Assembly: GCA_002356455.1 (NCBI GenBank)
Contig: AP017968.1
Coordinates: 1,612,001-1,676,000 of the forward strand
Source of the DNA: Fusobacterium varium
Lineage (GTDB): Bacteria; Fusobacteriota; Fusobacteriia; Fusobacteriales; Fusobacteriaceae
Reading direction: 5' to 3'
Length of the DNA stretch: 64,000 nucleotides
Position numbers and translations under genes: made by a program. Under the pieces are notes generated by a model. That model saw only the letters and a program-made list of their open reading frames with translations. It was not told the origin of the DNA and did not search any database. Shown in pieces: positions 54,300 through 63,005 of this stretch. The stretch's first letter is position 1. The number at the start of each line of letters is the position of its first letter.

Positions 54300-54428
54300 A
54301 ATAAGGGAAACCCCAACCTATGTAAGTCAGGGTTATATGGGTTGTTCACATGAGTGAACTATGGGTATTAGAAACAAACTGTCATTGTTCTACCTCCTTA
54401 TGATATCACACTATAATTGTATAGTCAA
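54300..54428 (-). promoter_or_regulatory. Minus-strand leader-like unit with a 5-codon ORF
   Basis: On the minus strand: TTGACT (54428-54423) and TATCAT (54405-54400) 17 bp apart, a strong site AAGGAGG (54399-54393), then ATG-ACA-GTT-TGT-TTC-TAA (54385-54368), a perfect hairpin GTTCAC-ATGA-GTGAAC (54344-54359) and further dyads around 54311-54345. It looks like an attenuation leader, yet no minus-strand gene follows. The rest of 54186-54590 is AT-rich without a gene. It may be a stranded regulatory remnant or a small RNA. Confidence 0.4.
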
Positions 54429-54603
54429 TCTTTTAATCAATTCATAGTTTATATGAAATAGATTTTTTACATAAATATGATTAAAAAATAATCCATAAAT
54501 GAATATAAAGTATTCGAAAAAAAATTTTCGTTATTAAAATAACTTGTATAAAAACAGTTTATTAGATAATATATAGGTAGAGAATATAAAGCAGGAGGAA
54601 ATG

Positions 54604-55464
54604 ATGAGTGTAATAGTAAAATTCTTGGGAACAGCACAGGATGGAGGAATCCCACAAATTGGATGTAAGTGTGAAATGTGTACTGATATAAGGATAGGAA
54701 AAAGAAAAGAGGTACTGCAGGCAGCAATCGGAATAGAAAATACTGAAACAGGAAATAGATATATGATAGAGGCAACACCTGCTTTTTCTAAACAATATCA
54801 AAGTTTTATAGCAGATAAAAATGGAAATTTAGATGGAATATTTTTGACACATGCACATATGGGACATTATACAGGATTGATGTATCTAGGAAAAGAAGCT
54901 CTCAATTCAAAAGAAACGAAAGTATATGTGAGCAAAAAAATGGCAGAGTTTTTAAAAAATAATGCTCCATGGAGTCAACTAGTAAAACTTAAAAATATAG
55001 AATTAATAGAATTTGAAAGTGGAAAAGAATTAAGTTTAGATAATGATATAAAAATAATTCCAGTGGAAGTTCCACATAGAAATGAATTTGCTGATACACA
55101 TGGCTTTATAATAAAAGGAAATAAAAGTTTTTTCTTTGTTCCTGATATAGACAGTTGGGAAGGATTTGAAAATCAACTGAATGATATTTTTAAACAATGT
55201 GATTATCTGGCAGTAGATGCCACTTTTTATACAAAAGAAGAAATTGGGAATATAAGAGGAAGAAATTTTAAAGAAATTCCTCATCCTACTGTAGAAGAAA
55301 CAATAAATTTTATAGAAAAAAATAAATGGAATTTAAAAGATAAAAAAATTATATTAACTCATTTTAATCACACTAATCTTTTATTTACAAATAAAGAATT
55401 GAAAGAAAAAGTAGAAAAATCAGGAATAATAATATCTGAAGATGAAATGGAAATCACTCTTTAA
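54604..55464 (+). CDS. PqqB-like metallo-beta-lactamase-fold hydrolase
   Basis: A 286-residue MBL-fold protein. FLGTAQDGGIPQIGCKCEMC at the N terminus is typical of the PqqB/PhnP-like group, with cysteines that may bind a structural metal. The metal motif is FLTHAHMGHYTG near residue 80 (HxHxxH with Met in place of Asp, as in PqqB relatives). Later ligands lie in VPHRNEF and LTHFNHTN. No other PQQ genes are near and fusobacteria are not known to make PQQ, so a different ester or phosphodiester substrate is likely. ATGATG at 54601; 54604 suits AGGAGGA (54593-54599) better. Confidence 0.82.
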   Translation: MSVIVKFLGTAQDGGIPQIGCKCEMCTDIRIGKRKEVLQAAIGIENTETGNRYMIEATPAFSKQYQSFIADKNGNLDGIFLTHAHMGHYTGLMYLGKEALNSKETKVYVSKKMAEFLKNNAPWSQLVKLKNIELIEFESGKELSLDNDIKIIPVEVPHRNEFADTHGFIIKGNKSFFFVPDIDSWEGFENQLNDIFKQCDYLAVDATFYTKEEIGNIRGRNFKEIPHPTVEETINFIEKNKWNLKDKKIILTHFNHTNLLFTNKELKEKVEKSGIIISEDEMEITL

Positions 55465-55547
55465 ATGTAATAATATTATTTTAAATTGATTTTATTTGAA
55501 ATATAGAGTATTATATAAGAGCAGAATAGATGTAAGGAGTGATAATT

Positions 55548-56438
55548 GTGCAGAAAAAGACTGTATGTAAAATTGCGCTGGTATGTGTAGCAGCGACTTG
55601 GGGTGGGGGTTTTCCTATAACAAAAATAGCATTAGATAGTGGGATGGCACCAAATGCTATTATGAGTTTAAGATTTTTAATAGCTTCTCTCTTAATATTT
55701 TTATTCCTTTTTGTAAAAAAAGTGAAGATAACAAAAGATGAAATGAAACTTGGACTGGGAGCTGGATTAGTTTTAGGAACTGCTTTTTCACTGCAGACAG
55801 TAGGGCTTATGCATACAACTTCGTCAAAAAATGCTTTCATAACTGGAGCTTACGTTGTATGTGTACCATTTATGTTATGGATGCTTACTAAAAAGAGGCC
55901 TAAATGGGTGACTTATTTATCTTCTATAATATGTTTTACTGGGATAGGATTTCTATCTTTAGATGGAGATTTATCAATGAATTATGGAGACGTACTGACA
56001 TTAATATGTGCTTTTTTCTTTGCTCTTCAAATATCTATTATAGGAGCTAAAATAGGCAATATGAATCCGATAGTTATAAATGCTTTTCAAATGTTTAGTG
56101 GAGGATTGCTGACACTTCTATTAAATATAACTTATGAAAATTTTTCTATTGTTACTACAAAACTTACAGGTGTGCAGATAATGGCAGTAGGATTTTTAAT
56201 AATATTTAATACCTTAATTGCATATCTGGTGCAGACAACTGCTCAGAAATATGTTGAATCTTCAACAGCATCTCTTATACTGTCTACTGAAATACTTTTT
56301 GGAGCAATAACTTCTGTTATTCTTTTAGGAGATCCAGTGACAATAAAAACCGTTTTAGGGGGTCTGCTGATATTCGCATCAGTAGTTATAGCAGAAACAG
56401 AACTGAAATTTTTTACTAAAAAATATATAGAAAGCTGA
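55548..56438 (+). CDS. EamA/DMT-family transporter
   Basis: A 296-residue inner-membrane protein with ten helices in two EamA repeats. The first has VAATWGGGFPITKIALDSGMAP and SLRFLIASLLIFLFL; the second has GDVLTLICAFFFALQISIIGAK, and the final ILSTEILFGAITSVILLGDPVTIKTVLGGLLI is the family's best-conserved segment. Such exporters move metabolites such as amino acids; the substrate is unknown. The GTG at 55548 follows TAAGGAG (55532-55538). The stop codon lies in the stem of a tight terminator. Confidence 0.88.
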   Translation: MQKKTVCKIALVCVAATWGGGFPITKIALDSGMAPNAIMSLRFLIASLLIFLFLFVKKVKITKDEMKLGLGAGLVLGTAFSLQTVGLMHTTSSKNAFITGAYVVCVPFMLWMLTKKRPKWVTYLSSIICFTGIGFLSLDGDLSMNYGDVLTLICAFFFALQISIIGAKIGNMNPIVINAFQMFSGGLLTLLLNITYENFSIVTTKLTGVQIMAVGFLIIFNTLIAYLVQTTAQKYVESSTASLILSTEILFGAITSVILLGDPVTIKTVLGGLLIFASVVIAETELKFFTKKYIES

Positions 56439-56462
56439 AGGAGGTCGAAAGATCTCCTTTTA
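56438..56462 (+). terminator. GAAA-tetraloop terminator after the DMT gene
   Basis: A 9-bp stem AAGGAGGTC / GATCTCCTT (56438-56446, 56451-56459, one G-U pair) closed by GAAA, followed by T-rich sequence. It starts on the last base of the stop codon. Confidence 0.82.
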
Positions 56463-56678
56463 TTTTAACAACAAATTCTATTAAAAATATTGTATTGTTA
56501 TCTTGATTAGAATAGGATAAAAAATTATTACATAAAAAGACTTTTCTATTTATCCTATAAATTTTGGCAATCATAGAGAAGTTATATTTTAAAACTAATA
56601 TAAGTAAAATGAAAATCATAAATTTTCTAAAAATGTGATATAATTATTGTAAATAACAATGAATGAAAGGAAAAGTTT

Positions 56679-57878
56679 ATGATAAAAATAGCGATTTTAA
56701 CTCCTAAAAATTCTTACTCTTATGTAAGAGATGCATTAAAAGATGTAGAGGGAGAAAAGGAATATATTTTTTATGATAATCTTAACCAATTAAAAGATAT
56801 ATATAGAGAAAATGCTCATAAGTTTGATGGAGTAATTACCAGTGGGCCAATTGGTTTTGAGATTATAAAAAAAAATACAAAAATAACTACACCTGTATAT
56901 TACATAGAAATAGCAAAATACGAGCTCTATAAATGTCTTTTTCAGGTTCTGTCTGAAAATCCGGGAATAGATTTTTCAAGAGTTTATATAGATTTTGTAT
57001 CTGAGGATGAAAAAGAATATTGGCTGGAAGATACTTTTTTGAAGGGAAAAGAGCCAATATTTTTACCTTTGGATTATAGTGATGTGAAGTTATATGAAAA
57101 TTTTAAAGAAAAGTATCTTAGATTGATAGCTGAAGATAAAGTTGATTTGATTTTAACAAGAATAAGTAATATGCTTTCATTTTTAGATACTTTAGATATC
57201 CCTCATATATTTCTATTCCCATCTAAAAATACTATAAAGGAGACAGTTGAGTTTGCTATTAGAGATATTAAAGCTTCTAAGGCTGACAGCAAAGAAATAG
57301 TAATGGGAAAAATAACCTCTGATGGCGATATAAATGAATTAAAAAATAGGCTTGGATATGATTTTAAAAATTTCATTACTCAAAAAGTAGACAATTATGT
57401 AGAAGTATTTATGCTGAAAAAAGAATTTTTTAATATTAATCCTAAAGAAATAATTAAAAAGGAATATAAATCAAAAGTAAATATTGGTTGGGGTGGTGGA
57501 GCTAGTATCAGTGAAGCCAGATTCTATGCTGATGAATCATACAGAAAAAATGTAGAGTCTAATGGAGAAGTGTTGTGTTTAGTAGAAGCTGGAGAAATAA
57601 CAATTCTTACTGGCACTTCAGAAGAAAGTAAAAAAGATTTAGATATAATAGAAAGGTTAAAAGAAATAAATGTAACTGGAGAAAAAGCGAGAGAGCTTAT
57701 TGAACTCTATAAAAGAGGTGAAGAAGTAACAATAGATAAATTAGCAAAATATCTTAATACTACTGAAAGAACAACAAGCAGAATACTTCTTAAACTTGAA
57801 GAGAATAAAATGGCAGATTATTTCATTGAGAAGATAACCAGAGGACGTCCTAAAAAGGTATATAAGTTTAAATTTTAA
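56679..57878 (+). CDS. Transcriptional regulator: PrpR_N-like sensor, GGDEF/cyclase-like middle, winged-helix C terminus
   Basis: A 399-residue cytoplasmic protein. Residues about 1-190 resemble a PrpR_N-type periplasmic-binding-like sensor (KFDGVITSGPIGFEIIKK, FLFPSKNTIKETVEFAI). Residues about 205-320 have a cyclase/GGDEF-like pattern with VNIGWGGGASISEARFYADESYR, in which GGGAS replaces an active-site loop. The C-terminal 75 residues form a winged helix (VTIDKLAKYLNTTERTTSRILLKLEE) ending in a basic wing (ITRGRPKKVYKFKF). This is a sensor plus DNA-binding layout; the ligand is unknown. The extended -10 TGATATAAT is at 56636-56644. The DMT gene upstream may be a target. Confidence 0.68.
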   Translation: MIKIAILTPKNSYSYVRDALKDVEGEKEYIFYDNLNQLKDIYRENAHKFDGVITSGPIGFEIIKKNTKITTPVYYIEIAKYELYKCLFQVLSENPGIDFSRVYIDFVSEDEKEYWLEDTFLKGKEPIFLPLDYSDVKLYENFKEKYLRLIAEDKVDLILTRISNMLSFLDTLDIPHIFLFPSKNTIKETVEFAIRDIKASKADSKEIVMGKITSDGDINELKNRLGYDFKNFITQKVDNYVEVFMLKKEFFNINPKEIIKKEYKSKVNIGWGGGASISEARFYADESYRKNVESNGEVLCLVEAGEITILTGTSEESKKDLDIIERLKEINVTGEKARELIELYKRGEEVTIDKLAKYLNTTERTTSRILLKLEENKMADYFIEKITRGRPKKVYKFKF

Positions 57879-57918
57879 TAGTAATTTAAACTAGGTAAAG
57901 GGATATTTATTTTAATAA

Positions 57919-57965
57919 AAAAATCATCACCTGCAAGGTAAATTTACCTCACAGGTGATTTTTTG
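57919..57965 (+). terminator. Terminator after the PrpR_N-like regulator
   Basis: Long imperfect stem: AAATCATCACCTG...AGGTAA with TTACCT...CAGGTGATTT, then a T run. Confidence 0.8.
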
Positions 57966-58205
57966 TTTTGGTATTTTATTTCTAGAAATTATGACAAAAA
58001 TGATAAATTTGAGGAAATGGAAAAATTTACCAATGAAGGTCTCACATCGGTTTTTTTGCGTTTCGGCACCAAACTTACAACTATCTCAATAAAATCAATG
58101 GCTACTCACTAGAGTAGCTTTTTTGTTATTCTTAATTATTAATTAATACTATAAACTATTTTTAAAACTAAAATTAGATTTTTGGAAAACTTATTGTTCT
58201 AATAA

Positions 58206-58334
58206 GGTGTACCTTTTTCAGAAAATTGGGAAAATGTTTATAGTAGTTGGAAAACTAGAAAGATTACAGGAATTAGAGTTATGGAAATTCTAAAATTAAA
58301 AAAAACAACATTTTATAAACTACTTAAAAATTGA
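58206..58334 (+). pseudogene. C-terminal remnant of a serine recombinase (resolvase/invertase)
   Basis: One short open stretch encodes WENVYSSWKTRKITGIRVM and EILKLKKTTFYKLLKN up to a TGA at 58332. This is the Hin/resolvase-type C-terminal helix-turn-helix (usual form: VYxxWKxxxITAxxAMxxLNLKxTTFYRxVKxYE). The catalytic N-terminal domain is gone, and bases after the stop have no open frame. It is probably the recombinase once encoded by the element with the 43-bp repeats. Confidence 0.7.
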
Positions 58335-58450
58335 GAAGGCATACAGAAAAGGAATTTAAAAGAGTAACTCATTTAAGAACAAGGATATAAACTTTCTTAG
58401 AAAATATATATTTGAGGAAATTAAAATAGAAACAAAAGATGGATTAAAAA

Positions 58451-58675
58451 AAATCAAGGATTAAATAATTAATGTTTAGTCCTTGATTTTAATTTCTCAT
58501 TATTTATATTTTTTAATCTTTCATTAGCTCGATTACTACAGATGAATTATTAGAAATTGAACTGAGTTCCTCTATACTTGTATTAATTTTTCCTAATGGA
58601 ACTTTTTCAGATCAGTATCCAATATATTCATAATAAAATCAAGGCATAGGCATTAGTTGTTTAAGCCTTGATTTT
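58451..58675. repeat. Pair of related palindromes (ATCAAGG type)
   Basis: AAATCAAGGA/TCCTTGATTT (58451-58460, 58480-58489) and AAAATCAAGGC/GCCTTGATTTT (58635-58645, 58665-58675). Loops of similar size and sequence (TTAAATAATTAATG..., ATAGGCATTAGTTG...) suggest that one copy derives from the other. Confidence 0.6.
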
Positions 58676-58780
58676 ATTGAAAAAGTTACAAGTTTGGTAC
58701 CAAAACACAAAAAAACAGATGTGAGGTATAATAAATATAGATAGAAGATAAATATGGAGACTTTATTCTAACATAGTAAT

Positions 58781-59707
58781 TTAATACCAATCGTGTTTTT
58801 CATTGCGATTAAGGTCATTAATTTTTTTCATTTCTTCTTCTGTTAGCTCAAAATCATAAATCTCTATATTCTCTTTTATATGACTTGGGTTACTTGATCC
58901 AGGAATTACAATAATTCCTTTTTGTAAATTCCATCTTAAAATTATCTGTACAACTGATTTGTTATGATTAGATGCAATGTCTACTAGAATTTTGTCATTT
59001 AATAATTCATTTTGATGACCTCGACCACCCAAAGGATACCATCCTTCTACTACAATTCCTTTATTATGTATATAATCAACTACATCACTATCTTGATAAT
59101 ATGGGTGTATTTCATTTTGTATAACTGCTGGTATAATTTCAATTTTTGGTAAAAATTCTTCTAATTCTTTAATATACCAATTTGAAAGACCAATTGAACG
59201 AATTTTACCCTCTTTTACTGCTTTTTCCATTGCCTTATATGCTTCTATATCATACATACCTGGATTTAAATCAATATAATCTACATTTAACTTTTCAAGA
59301 GCTTCATCAATTGCAATTTTTGCATTTTTATACTGATTCATATATAATTTTGTTGTTATAAAAACTTCTTTTCTTGGAATCAAAGACATTCTAATACCCT
59401 CTCCAACACTTTCTTCATTATTGTAAATATGAGCAGAGTCAATTAGACGATATCCATTTTGGAGAGCAATTGATACAGAATTAATGCATTTATCATTTAA
59501 TAAGCTATATGTCCCTAGTCCATTTAATGGCATTTTATATCCACTATTTAGGGTTACAGTTCTTGATTCAAAGTCAAAAAAAATGCTTTGATTTTTTATG
59601 TTTTCCTTATTCACAATACTTTTTAATTTATTAGTACTTTGTTCACTATATGTAGTTATAGAGAATAGAAATAAATAAATAAATAAAGGTATAGATATGC
59701 TTTTCAT
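58781..59707 (-). CDS. Exported aldo/keto reductase lacking the catalytic histidine
   Basis: A 308-residue protein: signal peptide (SIPLFIYLFLFSITTYSEQS) then an aldo/keto reductase barrel from about residue 45. Catalytic Asp and Tyr are present (LIDSAHIYNNEESVGEG), as is Lys (FITTKLYM). The strand that should read YIDLYLIHxP reads YIDLNPGMYDIEAY: four or five residues including the catalytic His are missing, as if cut out in frame. NADPH-binding segments (IPGSSNPSHIKENIEI) remain. Export of an NADPH enzyme is itself unusual. The active paralogue lies 53 bp upstream. Activity is doubtful; the reading frame is intact. Confidence 0.82.
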   Translation of the reverse strand: MKSISIPLFIYLFLFSITTYSEQSTNKLKSIVNKENIKNQSIFFDFESRTVTLNSGYKMPLNGLGTYSLLNDKCINSVSIALQNGYRLIDSAHIYNNEESVGEGIRMSLIPRKEVFITTKLYMNQYKNAKIAIDEALEKLNVDYIDLNPGMYDIEAYKAMEKAVKEGKIRSIGLSNWYIKELEEFLPKIEIIPAVIQNEIHPYYQDSDVVDYIHNKGIVVEGWYPLGGRGHQNELLNDKILVDIASNHNKSVVQIILRWNLQKGIIVIPGSSNPSHIKENIEIYDFELTEEEMKKINDLNRNEKHDWY

Positions 59708-59760
59708 TTTAACTTTTTCCTTTCACTAGAAGTTATTATAAATATCTTTTGTAAAAATAG

Positions 59761-60612
59761 TTATTGTTTAAATTTTATATTGTTAAGGCGATAAACTTCA
59801 TCTAAACTTTGAATTTTTAAAATTAAAGGTTCTTTAAAATCAAGATTTTCAATTAACTTTAAGTCTAAATTTGATAGAGTAAAATCATCAATCATATAGT
59901 TCTCCTTAATTCTTTCAATATGAATTGATTTGGGGATGGTTATTATATTATTTTGATTAAACCATTGTAAGATCACTTGTGCAGGAGTTTTATTATATGC
60001 TTTACCAATATCAACTAAAGTTTTGTTGTAAAATATTTCATTTTTCCCTTCAGCAAAAGGAGCCCATCCCATTGGCTTTATATTAAATTTTTCCATAATA
60101 TTACAAAGTTCTTTTTGTTGGCAAAATGGATGCAATTCAATTTGATTCACAGTTGGAATTATTTTATTATTTAAAATTAAATCTATTAATCTATCCTGTA
60201 AAAAATTACACACACCTATGGACTTTATTTTTCCCTCAAAATATAACTCTTCCATAGCTCTCCAAGAACCATAATAGTCACCATATGGCATGTGAATAAG
60301 GTATAAATCTAAATAATCTGTTTGTAGATTTTCTAATGTTTTTTTAAAAGATTCTTTTGTTTTTTCATAACCAGAATCTTGAATCCAAACTTTTGAAACA
60401 ACAAAAACCTCTTCTCTAGAAAGACCACTTCTTTTGATAGCTTTCCCAACTGCTTCTTCATTTCCATAACAAGCTGCAGTATCAATCATGCGATAGCCAA
60501 TTCTTAATGCATTAAAAACACTTTCTTCACACTGAGCTTGGTCTGTTATTTGGAAAACTCCAAAACCAAGCGAAGGAATTTTCACTCCATTATTTAATTC
60601 AATTTGTTTCAT
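59761..60612 (-). CDS. Aldo/keto reductase
   Basis: A 283-residue cytoplasmic NADPH-dependent reductase of the AKR5-like type. It has the full tetrad: Asp and Tyr in MIDTAACYGNEEAVG (near 44 and 49), Lys in VVSKVW (near 74) and His in LYLIHMPYGDYYGSWRAMEE (near 107). The coenzyme motif is ITIPKSIHIERIKEN. Substrates may include methylglyoxal and diketones. It is in a minus-strand set with a cyclophilin-like protein, a DUF3737 protein and an esterase; the ribosome site is AAGAGGT. Confidence 0.92.
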   Translation of the reverse strand: MKQIELNNGVKIPSLGFGVFQITDQAQCEESVFNALRIGYRMIDTAACYGNEEAVGKAIKRSGLSREEVFVVSKVWIQDSGYEKTKESFKKTLENLQTDYLDLYLIHMPYGDYYGSWRAMEELYFEGKIKSIGVCNFLQDRLIDLILNNKIIPTVNQIELHPFCQQKELCNIMEKFNIKPMGWAPFAEGKNEIFYNKTLVDIGKAYNKTPAQVILQWFNQNNIITIPKSIHIERIKENYMIDDFTLSNLDLKLIENLDFKEPLILKIQSLDEVYRLNNIKFKQ

Positions 60613-60649
60613 ATTTTGACCTCTTTTTAAATTTAATATATTAAAAATA

Positions 60650-61084
60650 TTATTGTGAAATTTTCTCTATTTTAACAGAAATTTTATTGTTTATTCCTAA
60701 AAGAGCTTCTAGTCCAGTTTCAATTTTACCAATAGGAGTTAATTGACTTCCTTGACCATAGTCTTTATAAAAAAATGCTAAATTTCCCCAAGGAATATAA
60801 TATGTCAAATCTCCTGTTTTTGCATTACAACTTTTAGATGCATGACCAAGATTTAATTTTTGGGGAAGATAGGCAATTTTTTCACTTCCTGCATAATCTG
60901 TAAATTCAACAGTCAATGGCAGTTGTTTTAGTAAATCTTTTGCGGCATCATTATTGTTTAATATAACTATTACTTCTTTATCAGCAAAAGAAAATTTTAT
61001 TTTCTCAGCTTTATCTGTAGCATAAGTTAAGAATGTACTTGAGAAAAATATTATTAAAGTAATTACTATAATTTTTAATTCCAT
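60650..61084 (-). CDS. Secreted cyclophilin-like-fold protein
   Basis: A 144-residue protein with an N-terminal signal peptide (IIVITLIIFFSSTFLTYA). The mature part matches the cyclophilin-like domain found in many gut bacteria (FADKEVIVILNNNDAAKDLLKQLPLTVEFTDYAGSEKIAYLP, then LTYYIPWGNLAFFYKDYG and LTPIGKIETGLEALL). It is not a classic cyclophilin, and the isomerase residues are not evident; its function is unknown. Members often stand beside aldo/keto reductases, flavodoxins and alpha/beta hydrolases, as here. The ribosome site is GGAGGGA. Confidence 0.83.
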   Translation of the reverse strand: MELKIIVITLIIFFSSTFLTYATDKAEKIKFSFADKEVIVILNNNDAAKDLLKQLPLTVEFTDYAGSEKIAYLPQKLNLGHASKSCNAKTGDLTYYIPWGNLAFFYKDYGQGSQLTPIGKIETGLEALLGINNKISVKIEKISQ

Positions 61085-61098
61085 AAATATCCCTCCAA

Positions 61099-61932
61099 TT
61101 ATATTGTTGTAACAATTTTACACTCTGTTTCTTTTTCTAAAATTATTTGACCTATTTTATCAGCTTTAATGATTCCTTTTTGAGGGTTTTTAATACTCAC
61201 TATTTCACCTTTTATTGTTGCAGTTACATCACTATTTTCAAAAGCTAAATCACAATCAATCATTTCACAATCCTCCAATACTAATCCTTTTGCATAACAT
61301 AAAGGTTGTGTTCCAATGATTTTACAACGGATAAGCTTTAAATTTTGAGAATACCACCCTAAATATTCTCCTTTTATTATACTATCAGTAATAGTTAAAT
61401 TGTTGCTATGCCAGAAAGCATCTTTTGTATCTAAATTAGAATTTTTAATTATACTATTTTGAACATATTGAAAAGAATATTTTCCTTGCAAAGTAAAATT
61501 ATCTAATTCTATATTTCTACTTTGCATAAATGGATATTCTGATATAAGTTCTGTATTTTTAATTTTCATTTCACTACAAAACCACGCAAATTCAGAAGAA
61601 TTTATCTTTGAATCTTCTATTATTACATTATTACATTCTCGAAAAGCTTTAATTCCATTTAAATTAGATTCTTTCATAATTATATTTTTATCATACCATA
61701 AAGCTGCACGACACTTTTCACTCATTGAACACTTAATTATTGAAGCTTTTGTTACATGCCATAAAGGATAACGAAGATTAAAATTAGAATTTTTAATTTC
61801 TAATAAACTTGCTCCTTTTAAGGCTGATTCACCATCTTTTGGTCCATCAAATTCACAATTTAAAATTTGTGCTCTCATTATTCCATATAAAGCTCTTTCT
61901 TCATCTAAAACTAGGTTTTTATATTCCTTCAT
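61099..61932 (-). CDS. DUF3737-family right-handed beta-helix protein
   Basis: A 277-residue cytoplasmic protein made of short repeating strands (ALWYDKNIIMKESNLNGIKAFRECNNVIIEDSKI, and similar), typical of DUF3737. The N terminus YKNLVLDEERALYGIMRAQILNCEFDGPKDGESALK is the family signature. A parallel beta helix is expected. The function is not known. It sits between the esterase and the cyclophilin-like gene, 14 bp from the latter, so it is probably co-transcribed. The ribosome site is GGGAGGA. Confidence 0.85.
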   Translation of the reverse strand: MKEYKNLVLDEERALYGIMRAQILNCEFDGPKDGESALKGASLLEIKNSNFNLRYPLWHVTKASIIKCSMSEKCRAALWYDKNIIMKESNLNGIKAFRECNNVIIEDSKINSSEFAWFCSEMKIKNTELISEYPFMQSRNIELDNFTLQGKYSFQYVQNSIIKNSNLDTKDAFWHSNNLTITDSIIKGEYLGWYSQNLKLIRCKIIGTQPLCYAKGLVLEDCEMIDCDLAFENSDVTATIKGEIVSIKNPQKGIIKADKIGQIILEKETECKIVTTI

Positions 61933-61982
61933 TATTTAAAATCCTCCCTTTTTTTATATAGTAAACTAATTAATTTTTTATT

Positions 61983-63005
61983 TTATTTGTAAGAATTATT
62001 TAACATATAATTTATATTTTCATGAATTTTATTCCAAAACTCTTTTGTTTGTTGTGCTTCAGGATTAGCTAAATCAAATGAATGATAAAGTCCTCTGATT
62101 AAATGCAGTTCAGTAGGAACTCCAGCCTCAATAAGTTTGCTAGCATAAATTAAGTTTTCATTTGCAAATAGGTCTAAATCTCCTACATAAATTAAAGTAG
62201 GAGGTAAATTACTAAAATTTTGTGCTTGAGCTGGAGAAAAATAAGGAATCATCTCATTTGAAATTTCTTTATTTCCTTTTAAGTTTTTCCAAGCAAATTT
62301 ATTTGTTTCTTTATTCCATGTTATCTCCCCAGCAAATGGGGCATGATAAAGAGAACTTTCACTGCCGGTTCGACTATCAAGCATTGGATATACTAATACT
62401 TGTCCTAAAATTTTTATATTAGCATTATCTCTATTATAAAGAGCTACACTTGTAGATAGCCCTCCGCCTGCACTATCTCCCATAAGTATGATTTTATCAG
62501 AATCAAGATTTAAGTTTTTCCCCTCTTTTTTGATATAGAGAAGACCAGTATATACATCATTCAGTGCTGCTGAAAATGGAGCTTCTGTTGATAGTCTATA
62601 TTTTGGAACAACAACAGCTACATTATGGGTATCAGCTAAATTTTGATAAATTTGATAATGATTTAAAGCTAATCTAAGTAAAAATCCACCTCCATGAGAA
62701 TAATAAATAACTGGAAGTAACTTATCTTTCGACTTTTGTGGACGATAAATATACAAAGGAATATCAATGTTTTCATCAGCTTTATATATTAAAACGGAAT
62801 CAGGCTTGAAGATAGAAGGAATTTCTTGAAATTTTAATTTATCTATTTTTTTGAGGTCTTCATCTGAAATATAACTGTGAGACATAAAAGAATAAGCAGC
62901 TTCTTGGTAATCTTTACTAACTTTATCAATAGTTTTAATTTCAATTGCTTGAATTTCAAATATGATAGATATCATTAAAATAAATTTAGTTAATATTTTT
63001 TTCAT
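61983..63005 (-). CDS. Exported alpha/beta-hydrolase esterase (HSL/acetyl-esterase type)
   Basis: A 340-residue protein with a signal peptide (ILTKFILMISIIFEIQA). The hormone-sensitive-lipase pattern is complete: oxyanion motif YSHGGGFLLRL near residue 107, nucleophile elbow GDSAGGGLSTS near 175, Asp in IYVGDLDLFANE near 275 and His in GLYHSFDLA near 308. It probably hydrolyses short acyl esters in the periplasm. It is the first gene of the minus-strand set; AGGAGA stands ahead of the ATG at 63005. Sugar or xenobiotic esters are possible substrates. Confidence 0.88.
   Translation of the reverse strand: MKKILTKFILMISIIFEIQAIEIKTIDKVSKDYQEAAYSFMSHSYISDEDLKKIDKLKFQEIPSIFKPDSVLIYKADENIDIPLYIYRPQKSKDKLLPVIYYSHGGGFLLRLALNHYQIYQNLADTHNVAVVVPKYRLSTEAPFSAALNDVYTGLLYIKKEGKNLNLDSDKIILMGDSAGGGLSTSVALYNRDNANIKILGQVLVYPMLDSRTGSESSLYHAPFAGEITWNKETNKFAWKNLKGNKEISNEMIPYFSPAQAQNFSNLPPTLIYVGDLDLFANENLIYASKLIEAGVPTELHLIRGLYHSFDLANPEAQQTKEFWNKIHENINYMLNNSYK

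Larger units (their letters stand above)
58038..58727. mobile_element. Decayed transposable element with 43-bp terminal inverted repeats
   Basis: 58039-58081 and 58685-58727 are inverted copies of each other, matching at about 35 of 43 positions; both share CTCACATC, a run of seven T, and ACCAAACTT. Inside are a serine-recombinase remnant (58206-58334), a terminator-like hairpin GCTACTC-ACTA-GAGTAGC near 58105 and two ATCAAGG palindromes (58451-58489, 58635-58675). No intact gene remains. The family is not recognised. Confidence 0.65.

Noticed and set aside
54171-54353. 60-residue plus-strand ORF after the YjjG-like gene
   Set aside because: It begins inside a terminator stem, has no ribosome site and covers the minus-strand leader-like structures.
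54300-54360. Possible CRISPR repeat or tRNA-like structure in the 54.3 kb dyads
   Set aside because: There is no repetition and no cloverleaf; the dyads fit an attenuator-like leader better.
54604-55464. A PQQ biosynthesis locus
   Set aside because: Only a PqqB-like hydrolase is present; pqqA, C, D and E are not nearby.
58451-58675. Possible CRISPR repeats from the repeated ATCAAGG palindromes
   Set aside because: Only two copies, unequal spacing, long palindromic stems, and no cas genes in the window.
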